From: Alphaproteobacteria bacterium
GTDB taxonomy: Bacteria > Pseudomonadota > Alphaproteobacteria > UBA6615
Assembly: GCA_028822385.1 (NCBI GenBank)
Contig: JAPKDV010000006.1
Coordinates: 1-46,831, forward strand
Direction: 5' to 3'
DNA: 46,831 nt
Under the pieces are notes generated by a model. That model was not told the origin of the DNA. It saw nothing but the letters and a program-made list of their open reading frames with translations, and did not search any database. Each line of letters begins with the position of its first letter. Positions within the stretch are counted from its first letter, which is position 1. Below are positions 1 through 10,520 of this stretch, one piece after another. The position numbers were made by a program, and so were the translations under genes.

Positions 1-2
1 AA

Positions 3-80
3 CGCATGGCGGAAGAGATGAAGGAACTGACCGGTGGGCTGAACCTGCCGCCGGGAATGAACCTGCCGTTCGGCGGCTAA
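3..80 (+). CDS. YbaB/EbfC nucleoid-associated protein, C-terminal end only
   Basis: This is the last 25 codons of a gene that begins before the window. The frame reads [20 protein letters not shown] and then ends LPFGG-stop; the glycine/proline-rich tail is typical of YbaB/EbfC proteins, which bind DNA as dimers. It sits 17 bases upstream of recR, and ybaB-recR is a widely conserved pair (usually dnaX-ybaB-recR). Only the tail is visible, so the family call leans on that tail and on the neighbour. Confidence 0.75.
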   Translation, partial: RMAEEMKELTGGLNLPPGMNLPFGG

Positions 81-97
81 CGCGGCTTTCCCGAATT

Positions 98-691
98 ATG
101 TCTACTCCTGAAATCGAACGTCTGGTCGACTTGCTGGCGAAGCTCCCGGGATTGGGGCCGCGCTCGGCGCGGCGCGCCACCTTACATCTGATCAAGCGAC
201 CAGGCCAGTTTATGCAGCCGCTTGCCGAAGCCATTGCCAACGTCGCCACCGCGATCCGAACCTGCATGAGTTGTGGCAATGTGGACACGGTCGACCCGTG
301 TCGTATCTGCGCTGACTACGAACGTGACCGCAGCATGATCTGCGTGATTGAGGATGTTGCCGACCTCTGGGCGCTGGAGCGCACCGCTTCCTTCGGCGGA
401 ATCTATCAGGTGCTGGGCGGCACGCTGTCCGCATTGGATGGTGTTGGCCCGGAAGATTTGCACATCGGCCGTGTGGTGGAGCGCGCAAAATCACCTGAAG
501 TGAAAGAGGTGATCCTCGCCACCAATGCGACCGTCGCCGGACAAACCACTGCCCACTACATCACCGAACGCCTGGCGGATGCTGGGGTGTTGATTTCTCG
601 CCTTGCGCATGGAGTACCGGTCGGCGGTGAGCTCGATTATCTTGACGACGGGACGCTCACGGCTGCAATCAAAAGCCGGCGAAAGGTCTGA
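98..691 (+). CDS. recR: Recombination mediator protein RecR
   Basis: RecR (197 aa, full length) works with RecF and RecO to load RecA on gapped DNA. A helix-hairpin-helix motif ([11 protein letters not shown], residues 16-26) is followed by a four-cysteine zinc finger (C56, C59, C68, C71) and a TOPRIM domain starting near residue 80 ([10 protein letters not shown]). The C-terminal half carries the usual [18 protein letters not shown] segment. It follows ybaB closely and is probably cotranscribed with it. It faces the convergent rmuC gene, with only 10 bases between the two stops. Confidence 0.97.
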   Translation: MSTPEIERLVDLLAKLPGLGPRSARRATLHLIKRPGQFMQPLAEAIANVATAIRTCMSCGNVDTVDPCRICADYERDRSMICVIEDVADLWALERTASFGGIYQVLGGTLSALDGVGPEDLHIGRVVERAKSPEVKEVILATNATVAGQTTAHYITERLADAGVLISRLAHGVPVGGELDYLDDGTLTAAIKSRRKV

Positions 692-701
692 GGTGTATTC
701 G

Positions 702-1841
702 CTATTCCACGCCGCGTAGCAGCGGTGGTTCGCCAAGCGTGTCCTCGACCGCGGATGCCTCCGTGCCGTCATCCAACTGAATATTGTGGATCTTGTCGCC
801 GCGCCGTTTGACCCTATTGGCTGAGGTTCGGATGTCCTTGATGTCTTTCTCCGCCAGCTGGAAGTGTTTTTCCAGATGGCCGACACGCTTGTCGAGGCGA
901 TCGACATCTTCGAGCATGGTCAGCACTTCGGTCTGAATGATGCTGGCGGCTTCTTTCATCCGCACGTCTTTCATTACGGCACGCATGGTATTGAGCAGTG
1001 CCCACAATGTGGTGGGAGATACGATGAAGACCTTGGCGCGATGGGCGGCGTCGACACTGTCGCCAAAATTGGCGTGCAGCTCTGCATACACAGCTTCGGA
1101 GGGCAGGAACATCAGCGCGGCGTCGGCGGTCTCGCCGGGTACAATGTATTTTTCCGAAATAGCCTTCACATGCACTGCGATATCGCGCCGGAACGCGCGT
1201 TCGGCTTGTTTCTTTTGGGTCTCTGATTTGGCGCCCTGCAAAGCACGCCAAGCTTCCAGCGGGAACTTCGCATCGACCACCATGGGGCCGGGGGGGTTGG
1301 GCAGATCGAGCAGGCAATCGGCACGCTTACCGTCGCCAATGGTTGCCTGAAAGGTATAGGTGTCCGGCGGCATTGCAGATTCGACAAGGTCCTGGAGCTG
1401 GACCTCCCCAAATGCACCCCGCGCCTGCTTATTGGACAGGATATCCTGTAGCCCGACCACTTGTGACGAAAGATCGGCCAGACTTTTCTGGGCTGTGTCG
1501 ATGCGAACTAGACGTTCTTTCAATTCGTCGAGGCTGGTTTTCTGGGTTTTGGTGGATTTTTCCAGGGTTGCGTCGATCTTGCCGGTGAGCAATTGCAGGC
1601 GATCATCCACGGCTTTGGCCAGCGCGCGTTCCTGAGCTTGCAGGGTTTGTGCGAGTTGTGCCTGCTGGGCTGCCTGGGCTTCGGTCATCTGGGACAAGCG
1701 AATAGCCATCTCACTAGCTTTTAAGGCCCCAGTGGCCTCGGTGTTGCCTGTATTTCGGTGGGTGGTCAGATACAGAGCTGCCAGAAGCACAGCGACACCT
1801 AGGACGCCGATAAGGACCGCGATAAGAAGGATTGTATTCAT
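702..1841 (-). CDS. rmuC: DNA recombination protein RmuC
   Basis: RmuC-family protein of 379 aa. Residues about 4-26 form one hydrophobic membrane segment, followed by a long Gln/Ala/Lys-rich region (about 45-130) expected to be coiled coil. The RmuC nuclease-like domain then runs from about 140 to 340, with the family blocks GAFGEVQLQDLVE and VVDAKFPLEAWRAL. In E. coli the family limits inversions at short inverted repeats; the exact biochemistry is unclear. The gene is divergent from def, and the 125-base gap between them must hold both promoters. Confidence 0.93.
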   Translation of the reverse strand: MNTILLIAVLIGVLGVAVLLAALYLTTHRNTGNTEATGALKASEMAIRLSQMTEAQAAQQAQLAQTLQAQERALAKAVDDRLQLLTGKIDATLEKSTKTQKTSLDELKERLVRIDTAQKSLADLSSQVVGLQDILSNKQARGAFGEVQLQDLVESAMPPDTYTFQATIGDGKRADCLLDLPNPPGPMVVDAKFPLEAWRALQGAKSETQKKQAERAFRRDIAVHVKAISEKYIVPGETADAALMFLPSEAVYAELHANFGDSVDAAHRAKVFIVSPTTLWALLNTMRAVMKDVRMKEAASIIQTEVLTMLEDVDRLDKRVGHLEKHFQLAEKDIKDIRTSANRVKRRGDKIHNIQLDDGTEASAVEDTLGEPPLLRGVE

Positions 1842-1966
1842 GCACCCAGTCTAGCAGGACGACTGGATTCGCTGGCGTCTTGACGAAGCCCGCTCAAAAC
1901 CATACCTATCGGCGCGGAACACCCTGATTTCCGGCTGATTTTTAACGGTTTAGAGGTTTATGCGAT

Positions 1967-2479
1967 ATGGCAAAGCGCCCGATCGTTCTTGCACCAGATC
2001 CGGTGCTGAAACAGACATGCCAGCCGGTCGAGACGATCGGTGACGATGTGCGCACGTGTCTCGAGGATATGCTTGAGACTATGTACGCTGCGCCGGGTAT
2101 CGGGCTGTCCGCCCCACAGATCGCCGATGGCCGTCGCCTGATCGTTTGCGATGTGGCACGCGAAGGTGAGCCGCCCCAGCCCTATCAGATGATCAATCCT
2201 GAGATTGTCTGGCGCTCGGATGAAAAGATTCAGGCCGAAGAAGGCTGTCTGAGCATTCCCGATCACTATGGTGAAGTGTCTCGTTTTCGCGAGATTCGGG
2301 TCGAATATCTCGATCAGGATGGAGCCAAGCAGGGGGTTGCGGCGGATGGGTTGCTCTCGGCCTGTATCCAGCACGAGATCGACCACCTCGATGGGGTTTT
2401 GTTTGTCGACTACCTGACAGCGCTCAAGCGGAACATAATCCTGCGTAAGATGAAGAAGCTAAAGCGGCAACAGACGTAA
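1967..2479 (+). CDS. def: Peptide deformylase
   Basis: Removes the N-formyl group from nascent proteins using a bound metal ion. All three family motifs are present in a 170-aa protein: GIGLSAPQ (44-51, with Ser where Ala is more common), EEGCLS (91-96, metal ligand C94) and HEIDH (136-140, ligands H136 and H140, catalytic E137). The C-terminus is lysine-rich. It begins a def-fmt-truA run, the usual bacterial arrangement that pairs deformylase with the formyltransferase making its substrate. Confidence 0.97.
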   Translation: MAKRPIVLAPDPVLKQTCQPVETIGDDVRTCLEDMLETMYAAPGIGLSAPQIADGRRLIVCDVAREGEPPQPYQMINPEIVWRSDEKIQAEEGCLSIPDHYGEVSRFREIRVEYLDQDGAKQGVAADGLLSACIQHEIDHLDGVLFVDYLTALKRNIILRKMKKLKRQQT

Positions 2480-2510
2480 CCAACCCCCTTTTCCACGGGA
2501 AGGGCGGCCA

Positions 2511-3452
2511 ATGATCTCAACGGACTGCGTGAAGGCCATGCGAATTGCGTTTATGGGAACACCGGATTTTTCGGTTCCGGCTTTAGATGCCCTTCGCGCG
2601 GCCGGGCATGAGATCGCGTGCGTCTATACACAGCCACCGCGCCCTGCCGGCCGTGGTCAGAAAGAACGCAAATCAGAGGTCCAGCTGCGCGCTGAAGAAT
2701 GCAGAATCGAAGTGCGGTGCCCGGTCTCACTGAAAGATAACGAGGCGCAAGCCGCGTTTGCGGCGCTCGATCTGGATGCCGCTGTGGTTGTGGCCTACGG
2801 GCTGATCCTTCCGGCGGCGATACTCGAAGCCCCCATGCGGGGCTGCATCAATATCCATGCCTCTCTGTTGCCGCGCTGGCGGGGCGCGGCGCCGATCCAG
2901 CGCGCGCTTTTGGCAGGTGATGTTGAGACCGGCGTAACGATCATGCAGATGGATGAGGGGCTTGATACGGGACCTGAGCTGGTGCGCGGAGCCATTGCGA
3001 TCGGCCCCGACATGAATGCCGGAGAGCTGCATGATGTGCTGTCAGATCTTGGTGGCCGCCTGATTGTAGGTGCGCTGGCAGGACTGGAAGCCGGTTCTCT
3101 TTCTGCTATCCCCCAGATCGAAGACGGCATGACTTATGCAGCCAAACTGGAACGCGGGGAAGAACGGATCGACTGGACGCGCAGCGCAGAGGAACTCGTA
3201 CGCCATGTGCGCGGGTTTGCACCTTGGCCGGGCGCTTGGTTCGAACAGGATGGTGACCGGATCAAGGTTCTCGTGGCGGAAGTCGCATCGGGTGATGGCG
3301 CGCCCGGCGAGGTGCGCGACGATGCGCTGCTGGTGGCATGTGGTGGTGGCGCGTTGCGTCTGTTGCGCGTGCAGCGCGCCGGTCGAGGTGCGATGGAGGC
3401 GGGTGAGTATCTACGTGGGCGACCGGTTGCTCAGGGCACGCGTCTCACATGA
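2511..3452 (+). CDS. fmt: Methionyl-tRNA formyltransferase
   Basis: Transfers a formyl group from 10-formyl-tetrahydrofolate to initiator Met-tRNA. The N-terminal core has [16 protein letters not shown] and the signature [17 protein letters not shown], including the catalytic Asn-His pair; a C-terminal OB-like domain follows after about residue 215. Two starts are possible. The ATG at 2511 has a strong purine-rich site just upstream (GGGAAGGGCGG), while the ATG at 2538 gives the canonical N-terminus MRIAFMG. I keep 2511 for the ribosome site, but 2538 may be right by homology. The stop overlaps the truA start by four bases. Confidence 0.96.
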   Translation: MISTDCVKAMRIAFMGTPDFSVPALDALRAAGHEIACVYTQPPRPAGRGQKERKSEVQLRAEECRIEVRCPVSLKDNEAQAAFAALDLDAAVVVAYGLILPAAILEAPMRGCINIHASLLPRWRGAAPIQRALLAGDVETGVTIMQMDEGLDTGPELVRGAIAIGPDMNAGELHDVLSDLGGRLIVGALAGLEAGSLSAIPQIEDGMTYAAKLERGEERIDWTRSAEELVRHVRGFAPWPGAWFEQDGDRIKVLVAEVASGDGAPGEVRDDALLVACGGGALRLLRVQRAGRGAMEAGEYLRGRPVAQGTRLT

Positions 3453-4186
3453 CTCGTTTCAAACTCACGTTGGAATATGACGGTGGCCCCTATGTGGGCT
3501 GGCAGCGACAGAAGAACGGGCCCTCGGTGCAGGCGGCTCTGGAAGCCGCGGCGCGTGGTTTCTGTGGTGAGGATATTACGGTTCACGGGGCAGGGCGTAC
3601 GGATGCCGGGGTGCATGCACTCGGGCAGGTTGCGCATATAGATATTCCGCAGGACAGGGACGCGGCGACGGTTCTCGATGCGCTCAATCATTTTCTGATC
3701 GACGAACCGGTCGTTGTGCTGTCTGCAGCAGTGGTGGGTGAAAGCTTTCACGCACGATTTTCAGCGACCGGGCGACTTTATCGCTACCGCATTCTGAACC
3801 GCCGTCCGCGCCCGGGTACGACCCGGGGGCATGTCTGGTGGGTACCAGTGCCGCTCGATGTGAAGGCGATGAATGATGCTGCGCAAGAGTTGATAGGTGA
3901 GCATGATTTTACCTCCTTCCGTGCCACGCTCTGTCAGGCGAAATCACCGGTGAAGACGATCGACCGACTGACCGTGCGACAGGATGGGGAAGAGGTCGTG
4001 ATCGAGGTTTCGGCGCGCTCCTTCCTGCATCATCAGGTTCGCAATATCGCCGGCACGCTGGCACTGGTCGGGAAGCGGAAGTGGTCCCGACAAGATGTGG
4101 CCGACGCGCTGGCAGCGCGCAGTCGCGCCTCGGGTGGACCGACGGCCCCCGCTGATGGTCTCTATCTCGTTTGCGTGGATTACTGA
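3449..4186 (+). CDS. truA: tRNA pseudouridine(38-40) synthase TruA
   Basis: Makes pseudouridine at positions 38-40 in the anticodon arm of tRNAs. The 245-aa protein has the TruA catalytic loop [14 protein letters not shown] with nucleophile D52, and the later blocks YRYRILNR and [13 protein letters not shown]. Its ATG overlaps the fmt stop (ATGA), so translation is likely coupled. The MFS transporter gene starts one base after its stop. Confidence 0.97.
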   Translation: MTRFKLTLEYDGGPYVGWQRQKNGPSVQAALEAAARGFCGEDITVHGAGRTDAGVHALGQVAHIDIPQDRDAATVLDALNHFLIDEPVVVLSAAVVGESFHARFSATGRLYRYRILNRRPRPGTTRGHVWWVPVPLDVKAMNDAAQELIGEHDFTSFRATLCQAKSPVKTIDRLTVRQDGEEVVIEVSARSFLHHQVRNIAGTLALVGKRKWSRQDVADALAARSRASGGPTAPADGLYLVCVDY

Positions 4187-4187
4187 G

Positions 4188-5408
4188 ATGGCGACCACGC
4201 GCATCGATGTGAAATCGCCGCGCCTGATTCTTTTGATTATGATAGCGGCCAGTGGTGCCTCGATTCTATCGACCGATCTCTATGCCCCGACATTACCGCA
4301 TCTTCCGGCCTACTTCGGCACCGATTCGACGACAGTGCAGCTCACTATGGCGCTGAATATGGCAGCCTATGCGTTCTCGCAATTGCTCTGGGGACCGCTG
4401 AGTGACTGGTACGGGCGCCGTGCGATCTTTGTTTACGGAATGGCGGCGTTTGCGCTGACGGTGATCGCGGCGGCGGTATCACAGACCATTGGTCAGCTTA
4501 TCGTGGCGCGAATCCTGATGGGGACGGCGGCCAGCGTGGAGGCGGTGATCGTCCTAGCGGTGATTGGCGATCTCTATGGAGGAAAAGAATCCGCAAAGGT
4601 GTTTGCACTTTACGGGATGGTCGTCTCGCTGGTGCCGGCTGCAGGACCAATCCTGGGCGGGTTTATCTTCGAATGGTTTGGCTGGCGGGCGAATTTCGTC
4701 GTTCTTGCAGGTGTCGTGGCTGCGGTGTTCGCTGTGGGACTGTTGCGACTTCCCGAAACCCTGCCGGCAGCGGAACGAACGGCTCTGAAACTTGGTGCCA
4801 TCGTCTCGGGATATGCACAGTTGTTGATGCGTGGTGGTTTTGTGACGGTTGCTATGACGCTCGGCCTCGCGCTTGGAGCGATCTTTGCCTATATCACCGA
4901 AGCTCCGTTCATTCTGATCGACAAGCATGGGATCGCGACCCGCTATTTTGGTCTCTATCAGGCCTTCATTGTGCTTGCCTTTTTCATTGGCAGTTTTATT
5001 TCCGGCCAGATCGTGGACCGTATCGGGGTGCGACGCCTGTTTGCCATCGGGGTGTGGAGTGGGTCGCTCTCGGGCTTGCTGGTGATTGTCGCTGTGAGTT
5101 TTGGCGAAACTCCGGTGACATTGACGGCCACGATGAGTGTGTTCGGCTTTGCACTGGGACCACTCTTTGCCTCCGCGCCGGTGTTGGCGTTTGAGCGAGT
5201 TACCGACCACGGCCGTGGCATGAGCGCGGCCATGCTCTCAACATTTGAGATGGGTGGGGGTGCGTTGGGTGCGTTGTTTGTTAGTTTGACGCCAGACGGA
5301 ACGGCCTGGCCGTTGGCGATCTGCGTGTCAGGCGCTGCTGCGTTGCTTCTGGTGGTCGGGCTATTGGCACTGCGCCTCAAATGGGCTGCCCCATCGACCA
5401 ATGCCTAG
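4188..5408 (+). CDS. Bcr/CflA-type MFS drug efflux transporter
   Basis: Predicted 12-helix inner-membrane proton antiporter of about 406 aa (drug:H+ antiporter-1 family). The N-terminus (ILSTDLYAPTLPHLPAYF) and the loop WGPLSDWYGRR match the Bcr/CflA group, and hydrophobic segments recur along the whole length. An upstream in-frame ATG at 4095 lies inside truA and would add an unlikely Arg/Pro-rich leader. I prefer 4188, one base after the truA stop, where the conserved part begins. The def-fmt-truA-efflux order suggests one transcript. The substrate cannot be inferred. Confidence 0.9.
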   Translation: MATTRIDVKSPRLILLIMIAASGASILSTDLYAPTLPHLPAYFGTDSTTVQLTMALNMAAYAFSQLLWGPLSDWYGRRAIFVYGMAAFALTVIAAAVSQTIGQLIVARILMGTAASVEAVIVLAVIGDLYGGKESAKVFALYGMVVSLVPAAGPILGGFIFEWFGWRANFVVLAGVVAAVFAVGLLRLPETLPAAERTALKLGAIVSGYAQLLMRGGFVTVAMTLGLALGAIFAYITEAPFILIDKHGIATRYFGLYQAFIVLAFFIGSFISGQIVDRIGVRRLFAIGVWSGSLSGLLVIVAVSFGETPVTLTATMSVFGFALGPLFASAPVLAFERVTDHGRGMSAAMLSTFEMGGGALGALFVSLTPDGTAWPLAICVSGAAALLLVVGLLALRLKWAAPSTNA

Positions 5409-5986
5409 CCGATCAGCGCGCGGGCTGTCATCCAGAGCACAATTGCAAGAAATATTTGGATTAAAACAACTACCACGGCGGCGACCGGCGGTGCGTCGAG
5501 CGCGGCGCGTGCGACAAACCATGAATAAACCAGTGTCACACCCGTCGCGACCATATATATGGCTGTACCCCAACCTGCCGCATCCTCGCCTTGCTTAGCG
5601 AAAATAGCGACAGCGGGCAGGATGATTGCCGCACTCATAATATTCGACCAATTCGAAGCGACGACGAACAGAACAAACCGTTCACTGCGCAAGATAGATT
5701 CCGCGAAGGTGGCGATGACCAATGGAAAAAGTAGCCACTGGATTGCGTATATCTCCAGATAAATCAGGCTTGCATGCGCGGCGTTCAATATCGTGACAGA
5801 CGTCCCGGCCTCTTCGGTGGTGAGAAGCAATGTGGCGATGGTATCAGCAGGCAGGACGACCGCTGCGGCCCAGAAGGAATTCCAGAACGCTTTTGTGGTG
5901 ATTTTAAAATACAGCAGACCAGTGCGGTCGAAATGCAGCAACCGCCATGCGCCAACTAATCCCTGGGTAGCCTCGAGAAAGGTCAT
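5405..5986 (-). CDS. Multi-pass membrane protein of unknown function
   Basis: I do not recognise a named family for this 193-aa protein. It has four or five hydrophobic segments (about 35-55, 75-95, 105-130, 135-160, 168-190) separated by short charged loops, so it is probably an inner-membrane protein. It lies 18 bases downstream of dapE on the same strand and may be the last gene of the dapD-dapE unit. Its stop overlaps the stop of the convergent MFS gene. YIP1-like membrane proteins are a possibility from the general layout, but no motif proves it. Confidence 0.7.
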   Translation of the reverse strand: MTFLEATQGLVGAWRLLHFDRTGLLYFKITTKAFWNSFWAAAVVLPADTIATLLLTTEEAGTSVTILNAAHASLIYLEIYAIQWLLFPLVIATFAESILRSERFVLFVVASNWSNIMSAAIILPAVAIFAKQGEDAAGWGTAIYMVATGVTLVYSWFVARAALDAPPVAAVVVVLIQIFLAIVLWMTARALIG

Positions 5987-6004
5987 GCGGCGCTCCCGCG
6001 CTGA

Positions 6005-7189
6005 TTACCGGTTCAGATCAAAGTATGTCTCAAGAACCTTCAGGTAAATTTTTGTCAGCATTACAATGTCGTCGGTGGCCACGTGTTCATCGACCTTGTG
6101 CATTGTCTGTCCGACCAGCCCGAATTCTACGACAGGACAAAAATCCTTGATAAATCGGGCGTCAGAGGTACCACCGGTTGTGCTCAGTTCGGGTATCCTG
6201 CCCGTCGTTTCTTGTATGGCGGCCGAAATTGCGTCGCTCAACGGTCCGGGCGGGGATAGGAAGGATTCGCCAGTGACGCGGAAACTCAACGCATAACTGA
6301 CGTCACCATTGCCGATGGCAGCATCAAAGGTCTGGCGCACCCATGCATCCAAACTGCCGGATGTGTGGTGGTCGTTGAAGCGGATATTGAACGTCGCGCT
6401 GGCTTTACCGGGAATGACATTGTTGGCCGGGTTGCCAACATCAATAGTCGTGAGCTGCAGTGTCGTGGCTTGGAAATGCTCGCTTCCCTGGTCGAGAGGT
6501 TTGGCAGTCAGGGTGTTGAGCATCCGTACGAGATGATGGGTTGGGTTGTTAGCCAAATGGGGATAGGCTGTATGCCCCTGAATACCGCGCACGGTTACAT
6601 CACCAGTGGTACTGCCGCGCCGGCCAATCTTGATCATATCGCCAAGAGCTTCCGGGTTAGTCGGTTCACCAACGAGACAGGCGTCGAGTTGCTCCCCACG
6701 TTCGGATAGCCATTCGAGCACCTTGCGGGTACCATTGATGGCAGGGCCTTCCTCGTCTCCCGTGATCAGGAAGCTGATCGAACCTGGTGTGGACCATGTT
6801 TGCGGGGCACCGTGGCGGGCTACCAGTTGAGCGGTCGCCGCCGCGAACGCCGCAACGGCGCTCTTCATGTCAGCTGCACCTCGCCCGTGTAGCGCGCCGT
6901 CGATCACATCGCCAGAGAATGGATCACGTGACCAGTCTGTACTATCGCCTGTTGGCACCACATCGGTGTGTCCGGCAAAGCAGAAATTGCGACCATCCGT
7001 GCCGAGGCGTGCGTAGAGGTTTTCGACATCCGGCGTGTCCGCATCGGCAAAACGAAGCCGGTGGCATTCGAATCCGATTCGTTTCAACGCGCCACCAAGG
7101 ACACCAAGCGCACCCGCGTCGTCCGGTGTCACGCTGGGACAGCGGATTAATGACTGGGCAAGCGCGATCGGGTCGTCAGTGTCGGTCAT
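6005..7189 (-). CDS. dapE: Succinyl-diaminopimelate desuccinylase
   Basis: Dinuclear-zinc hydrolase of the lysine/meso-diaminopimelate pathway that removes succinate from N-succinyl-LL-DAP. Metal ligands and catalytic residues are visible: H74 and D76 in [14 protein letters not shown]108 in [11 protein letters not shown], and the E146-E147 pair in [10 protein letters not shown] longer reading frame starts at 7255, but it overlaps dapD; the ATG at 7189 lies 10 bases after the dapD stop and gives a 394-aa protein beginning [20 protein letters not shown], close to the usual family length. It forms an operon with dapD. Confidence 0.96.
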   Translation of the reverse strand: MTDTDDPIALAQSLIRCPSVTPDDAGALGVLGGALKRIGFECHRLRFADADTPDVENLYARLGTDGRNFCFAGHTDVVPTGDSTDWSRDPFSGDVIDGALHGRGAADMKSAVAAFAAATAQLVARHGAPQTWSTPGSISFLITGDEEGPAINGTRKVLEWLSERGEQLDACLVGEPTNPEALGDMIKIGRRGSTTGDVTVRGIQGHTAYPHLANNPTHHLVRMLNTLTAKPLDQGSEHFQATTLQLTTIDVGNPANNVIPGKASATFNIRFNDHHTSGSLDAWVRQTFDAAIGNGDVSYALSFRVTGESFLSPPGPLSDAISAAIQETTGRIPELSTTGGTSDARFIKDFCPVVEFGLVGQTMHKVDEHVATDDIVMLTKIYLKVLETYFDLNR

Positions 7190-7199
7190 CGCCTTTGAG

Positions 7200-8045
7200 T
7201 CAGTCCCGAAGCAGTTCGTTGATGGAGGTCTTTGCGCGGGTCTGCTCATCGACACGCTTGACGATCACGGCGCAATATAAGCTCGGACCGGGGGTACCAT
7301 CGGGAAGGTCCTTGCCAGGCAGGGAGCCAGGAACGACGACCGAATAGGCGGGAACGCGTCCCACGAAGACCTCTCCTGTGGCCCGATCGACGATCTTCGT
7401 TGAGGCACCGAGATAGACACCCATGGAAAGAACCGCGCCTTCTTCAACAATGACGCCCTCGGCCACCTCCGATCGCGCGCCGATGAAGCAATTGTCTTCA
7501 ATGATGACGGGATTGGCCTGCAGAGGCTCAAGCACGCCGCCAATGCCGGCGCCACCGGACAGGTGAACGTTTTTACCGATCTGGGCGCAGCTTCCCACTG
7601 TTGCCCAGGTATCGACCATGGTGCCGGTGTCTACATAAGCGCCCAGATTAACGAAGCTCGGCATCAGCACTACGCCCGGTGCGATGTGGGCTGAATGGCG
7701 CACAATGGCATTTGGAACAGCACGAAATCCAGCGCTTTCGAATTCGCTGGCGCCCCAGCCGTTGAACTTTGAAGGCACCTTGTCCCACCATGCGGTGTTG
7801 TCGCCCGGGCCACCGGCAATCATCGTCATGTCGTTAAGCCGGAAGGACAGCAGAACCGCCTTCTTGAGCCATTCATTGACAACCCAGTCGCCATCGCGCT
7901 TTTCGGCCACACGGCGTGCGCCATTATCGAGTTCGTTAAGCGCCGTTTCGACGGCATCACGATCTGCGCCCGTGGTTGTGGGTGTCAAGCATTCCCGGTT
8001 GTCCCAAGCGGTTTCAATGGCCGATTGTAGGTTGGTGGTGCTCAT
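7200..8045 (-). CDS. dapD: 2,3,4,5-tetrahydropyridine-2,6-dicarboxylate N-succinyltransferase
   Basis: Succinylates tetrahydrodipicolinate in the DAP/lysine pathway. The 281-aa protein has the alpha-helical N-terminal domain and a left-handed beta-helix made of hexapeptide repeats (about 120-240, for example [20 protein letters not shown] and [15 protein letters not shown]). It is followed after 10 bases by dapE, so the two successive succinylase-branch enzymes are transcribed together. An 86-base gap separates it from the HAD phosphatase gene upstream. Confidence 0.97.
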   Translation of the reverse strand: MSTTNLQSAIETAWDNRECLTPTTTGADRDAVETALNELDNGARRVAEKRDGDWVVNEWLKKAVLLSFRLNDMTMIAGGPGDNTAWWDKVPSKFNGWGASEFESAGFRAVPNAIVRHSAHIAPGVVLMPSFVNLGAYVDTGTMVDTWATVGSCAQIGKNVHLSGGAGIGGVLEPLQANPVIIEDNCFIGARSEVAEGVIVEEGAVLSMGVYLGASTKIVDRATGEVFVGRVPAYSVVVPGSLPGKDLPDGTPGPSLYCAVIVKRVDEQTRAKTSINELLRD

Positions 8046-8131
8046 AGTGTTATCCTGTGCAGTACTTTGTTAGCAGCGTGCGAAGATGGCCGCGCACAGT
8101 CCCCCATGTCAACGTTGCAGCCTAGCTTTCC

Positions 8132-8818
8132 TCAGCCCGCCGCAAGTACGGTTTCAAGCCAGTCCGCCAAGTCTTCGGTTTCGTGGTGGATGTAGTCGGT
8201 ATTGCCATCGGGAATAGCCCAATAGGGGTCCGCCATAATGTCATACCGTACCCAGACCGTGCTCATGCCCATTTGGGCTGCAGGCTCCAGATTAGGGCCA
8301 ATATCTTCAAGCATTACCGCGTGCGCTGGGTCGATGTCGTAGAGCTTGGCAATCGCCTCATAGGGCTGGGGATTAGGTTTGGGGATGTAGTCCGCAGCCG
8401 CGACGTCGAAAATTCCTTCGAACATGTCCGCAATGCCAAGCCTATGAAGCACGGCTTCTGCGTGGGCCGTGGAGGCATTCGTGAAGATGACCTTGCGGCC
8501 GGGAAGTGCGCGCAACGCGTTGTTCAGTTTGGGCAGGGGGGCGACAAGGGAATAGTCAACATCGTGCACGAAGTTCATGAAATGGGTCGGGTCAACATCA
8601 TGATCGTTCATCAGGCCGCGCAAGGTGGTTCCGTATTCACGGAACATGCGCTTTTGCTCAATTAGTGCCCGGTCATGGTCAAGGCCCAGGCATTCGGCGA
8701 CGAACTTCGTCATGCGCGTCGAGACGTCGGCCATCAGGCCACAAGAGGCTGGATAAAGCGTGTTATCGAGATCGAAGACCCAGGTTTCAGTTTCACGTAA
8801 TTGTTCAAGAGGTTTCAT
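8132..8818 (-). CDS. HAD-family pyrimidine 5'-nucleotidase-like hydrolase
   Basis: HAD-superfamily phosphatase of 228 aa. Motif I is DLDNTLYP (nucleophile and acid/base aspartates), motif II is the FTNAS segment, and motif IV is MLEDIGPNL. The N-terminal pattern and the following helical cap resemble the SDT1/pyrimidine 5'-nucleotidase group, common between argB and dapD in Rhodospirillales. The natural substrate cannot be read from sequence; UMP/CMP hydrolysis is the family expectation. Spacing of 84 and 86 bases to its neighbours fits a long polycistronic unit. Confidence 0.85.
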   Translation of the reverse strand: MKPLEQLRETETWVFDLDNTLYPASCGLMADVSTRMTKFVAECLGLDHDRALIEQKRMFREYGTTLRGLMNDHDVDPTHFMNFVHDVDYSLVAPLPKLNNALRALPGRKVIFTNASTAHAEAVLHRLGIADMFEGIFDVAAADYIPKPNPQPYEAIAKLYDIDPAHAVMLEDIGPNLEPAAQMGMSTVWVRYDIMADPYWAIPDGNTDYIHHETEDLADWLETVLAAG

Positions 8819-8902
8819 GGAAAATCCGGAGAAATGAGGCCATTGGTGGTATTAGGCGCAGGCCCAGTGGGGCTCATTTGCACCAGGCAAGCTGACGTGA
8901 AG

Positions 8903-9814
8903 CTAGTCAGCCCAGATGGCGGTGCCAAGACCGTGCTCGGTGAAGACTTCGATCAGCAACGAATGGGCAGCTCGACCATCCATGATTACCGCGGCATCCA
9001 CATTATTCTCGACGGCATCAATGCAGGTTTCAATTTTTGGTATCATCCCGCCTGTGATGGTACCGTCCTCGATGAGCCGACGTGCCTGATCCACGCCGAT
9101 ATTAGTGATCAGGTCGCCTTCTTTGTCCAGAACACCTGTCACATCGGTCAGCATCAACAGGCGCGCCGCTTCGACCGCCGATGCGATGGCGCCCGCCGCT
9201 GTATCGGCGTTTACATTATAAGTGGCGCCATCCTCTCCGATCCCGATGGGAGCAATGACCGGGATGATGTCAGCCTGGGTGAGGCTATCGAGAAGTTCCG
9301 GGTTCACCTGCGACGGGTCACCGACAAACCCAAGGTCGAGAATTTTTTCGATGTTTGAATCAGTCTCGCGATGGGTCCGGCGCAGTTTGCGGACGGACAT
9401 TAAATTCCCGTCTTTCCCCGATAGGCCGACGGCCCGCCCGCCCGCGGCATTGATGGCAGAAACGATTTTTTTGTTGATGGAGCCCGAAAGAACCATCTCG
9501 ACGATTTCAACCGTTTCCGCATCTGTAACACGCAAACCGTCGACAAACTCGCTCTTGATCTTTAGGCGTTCCAGCATCGCCCCTATCTGCGGGCCTCCGC
9601 CATGCACAATGATGGGTTCAATTCCGACTTGCTTCAACAGCACGATGTCACGGGCGAAGGCGCTCGCGAGGACCTTGTCTCCCATGGCGTGGCCACCATA
9701 TTTGATGACGAAACGCTGCCCATTGAACTGACGCATGTAAGGAAGTGCTTCGGCAAGGACCCCAGCCTTGGCGAGCAGTTCTTCGGGTGCTGGCACGCTG
9801 TCTGGACCCATCAT
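8903..9814 (-). CDS. argB: Acetylglutamate kinase
   Basis: Phosphorylates N-acetylglutamate, the second step of arginine synthesis. The 303-aa protein shows the amino-acid kinase fold signatures [10 protein letters not shown] near the N-terminus, [14 protein letters not shown] in the substrate loop, and [10 protein letters not shown] and [10 protein letters not shown] toward the C-terminus. It lies 51 bases downstream of engB on the same strand, a placement typical of Rhodospirillales. Feedback control by arginine is common in the family but is not shown here. Confidence 0.97.
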   Translation of the reverse strand: MMGPDSVPAPEELLAKAGVLAEALPYMRQFNGQRFVIKYGGHAMGDKVLASAFARDIVLLKQVGIEPIIVHGGGPQIGAMLERLKIKSEFVDGLRVTDAETVEIVEMVLSGSINKKIVSAINAAGGRAVGLSGKDGNLMSVRKLRRTHRETDSNIEKILDLGFVGDPSQVNPELLDSLTQADIIPVIAPIGIGEDGATYNVNADTAAGAIASAVEAARLLMLTDVTGVLDKEGDLITNIGVDQARRLIEDGTITGGMIPKIETCIDAVENNVDAAVIMDGRAAHSLLIEVFTEHGLGTAIWAD

Positions 9815-9865
9815 CTTATCCGTTCTTTTGATGCGGCTTGAGTGCTGACCCTCAACTTAACGCAC

Positions 9866-10516
9866 TCATTGCGGGTTCGCCAGAGTGGCGAGGTCGGTCT
9901 GCAGTTCCGAAATTCCAAGGCCTTTTCGTGAACTGGTGGTGATCAGTTCCGGCAGAGCTGCTGGGTGAGTCTTGAGAACCGCTGCGACCCTTGCTGAGGT
10001 GGTTTCAAGCTCTGCAGCTGACAATTTGTCTACCTTGGTAAGCACCACGCGATAGACCACAGCAGACGCATCGAGCATCTTCATCATCTCTTCGTCGCCC
10101 GCCTTGAGCCCGTGTCGAGCATCAATTAGCAGGCAGAGGCGTTGCAGGTTGGGGCGTCCGCGCAAATAGTCACGCAGGGTCTTGTTCCAGCGGGAAATCT
10201 CTGTCTTTGATGCCCGGGCATATCCATAGCCGGGCAGGTCGACGAGCATCAAGCGCCCGGCAAGATCAAAGAAATTGAGCTCGCGTGTGCGCCCGGGCGT
10301 ATTGCTTGTGCGTGCCAAGGTTTTGCGCCCAGTCAGCCCATTCAGTAGGCTAGATTTTCCGACATTCGAACGTCCGGCGAAGGCTATCTCTGGCAGGCTT
10401 GGTTCGGGCAGGTCGGGCAGGGTCGCCACCCCGCGCACAAATGTACATTCTTGAGCAAACAGATGTCGCCCAATTTTAGATGAGGCCTGTGATGTATCTC
10501 CCTCAAGAACAGCCAT
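9866..10516 (-). CDS. engB: Ribosome biogenesis GTPase YsxC/EngB
   Basis: Small GTPase needed for large ribosomal subunit assembly and cell division, 216 aa. Visible G motifs are G1 GRSNVGKSSLLN, G3 DLPGYG and G4 TKVDK. The N-terminal extension of about 30 residues before the G domain is moderately long. The start lies four bases after the yidC stop, which indicates tight coupling in the rpmH-rnpA-yidD-yidC-engB block. Confidence 0.96.
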   Translation of the reverse strand: MAVLEGDTSQASSKIGRHLFAQECTFVRGVATLPDLPEPSLPEIAFAGRSNVGKSSLLNGLTGRKTLARTSNTPGRTRELNFFDLAGRLMLVDLPGYGYARASKTEISRWNKTLRDYLRGRPNLQRLCLLIDARHGLKAGDEEMMKMLDASAVVYRVVLTKVDKLSAAELETTSARVAAVLKTHPAALPELITTSSRKGLGISELQTDLATLANPQ

Positions 10517-10520
10517 TATG

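Noticed and set aside
4095-4187. Longer MFS transporter start inside truA
   Set aside because: The extra 31 residues are Arg/Pro-rich and overlap the truA end in another frame; the conserved sequence begins at 4188.
4554-5210. 218-codon minus-strand frame inside the MFS gene
   Set aside because: It has very polar, low-quality composition and is the antisense of a clear membrane protein gene.
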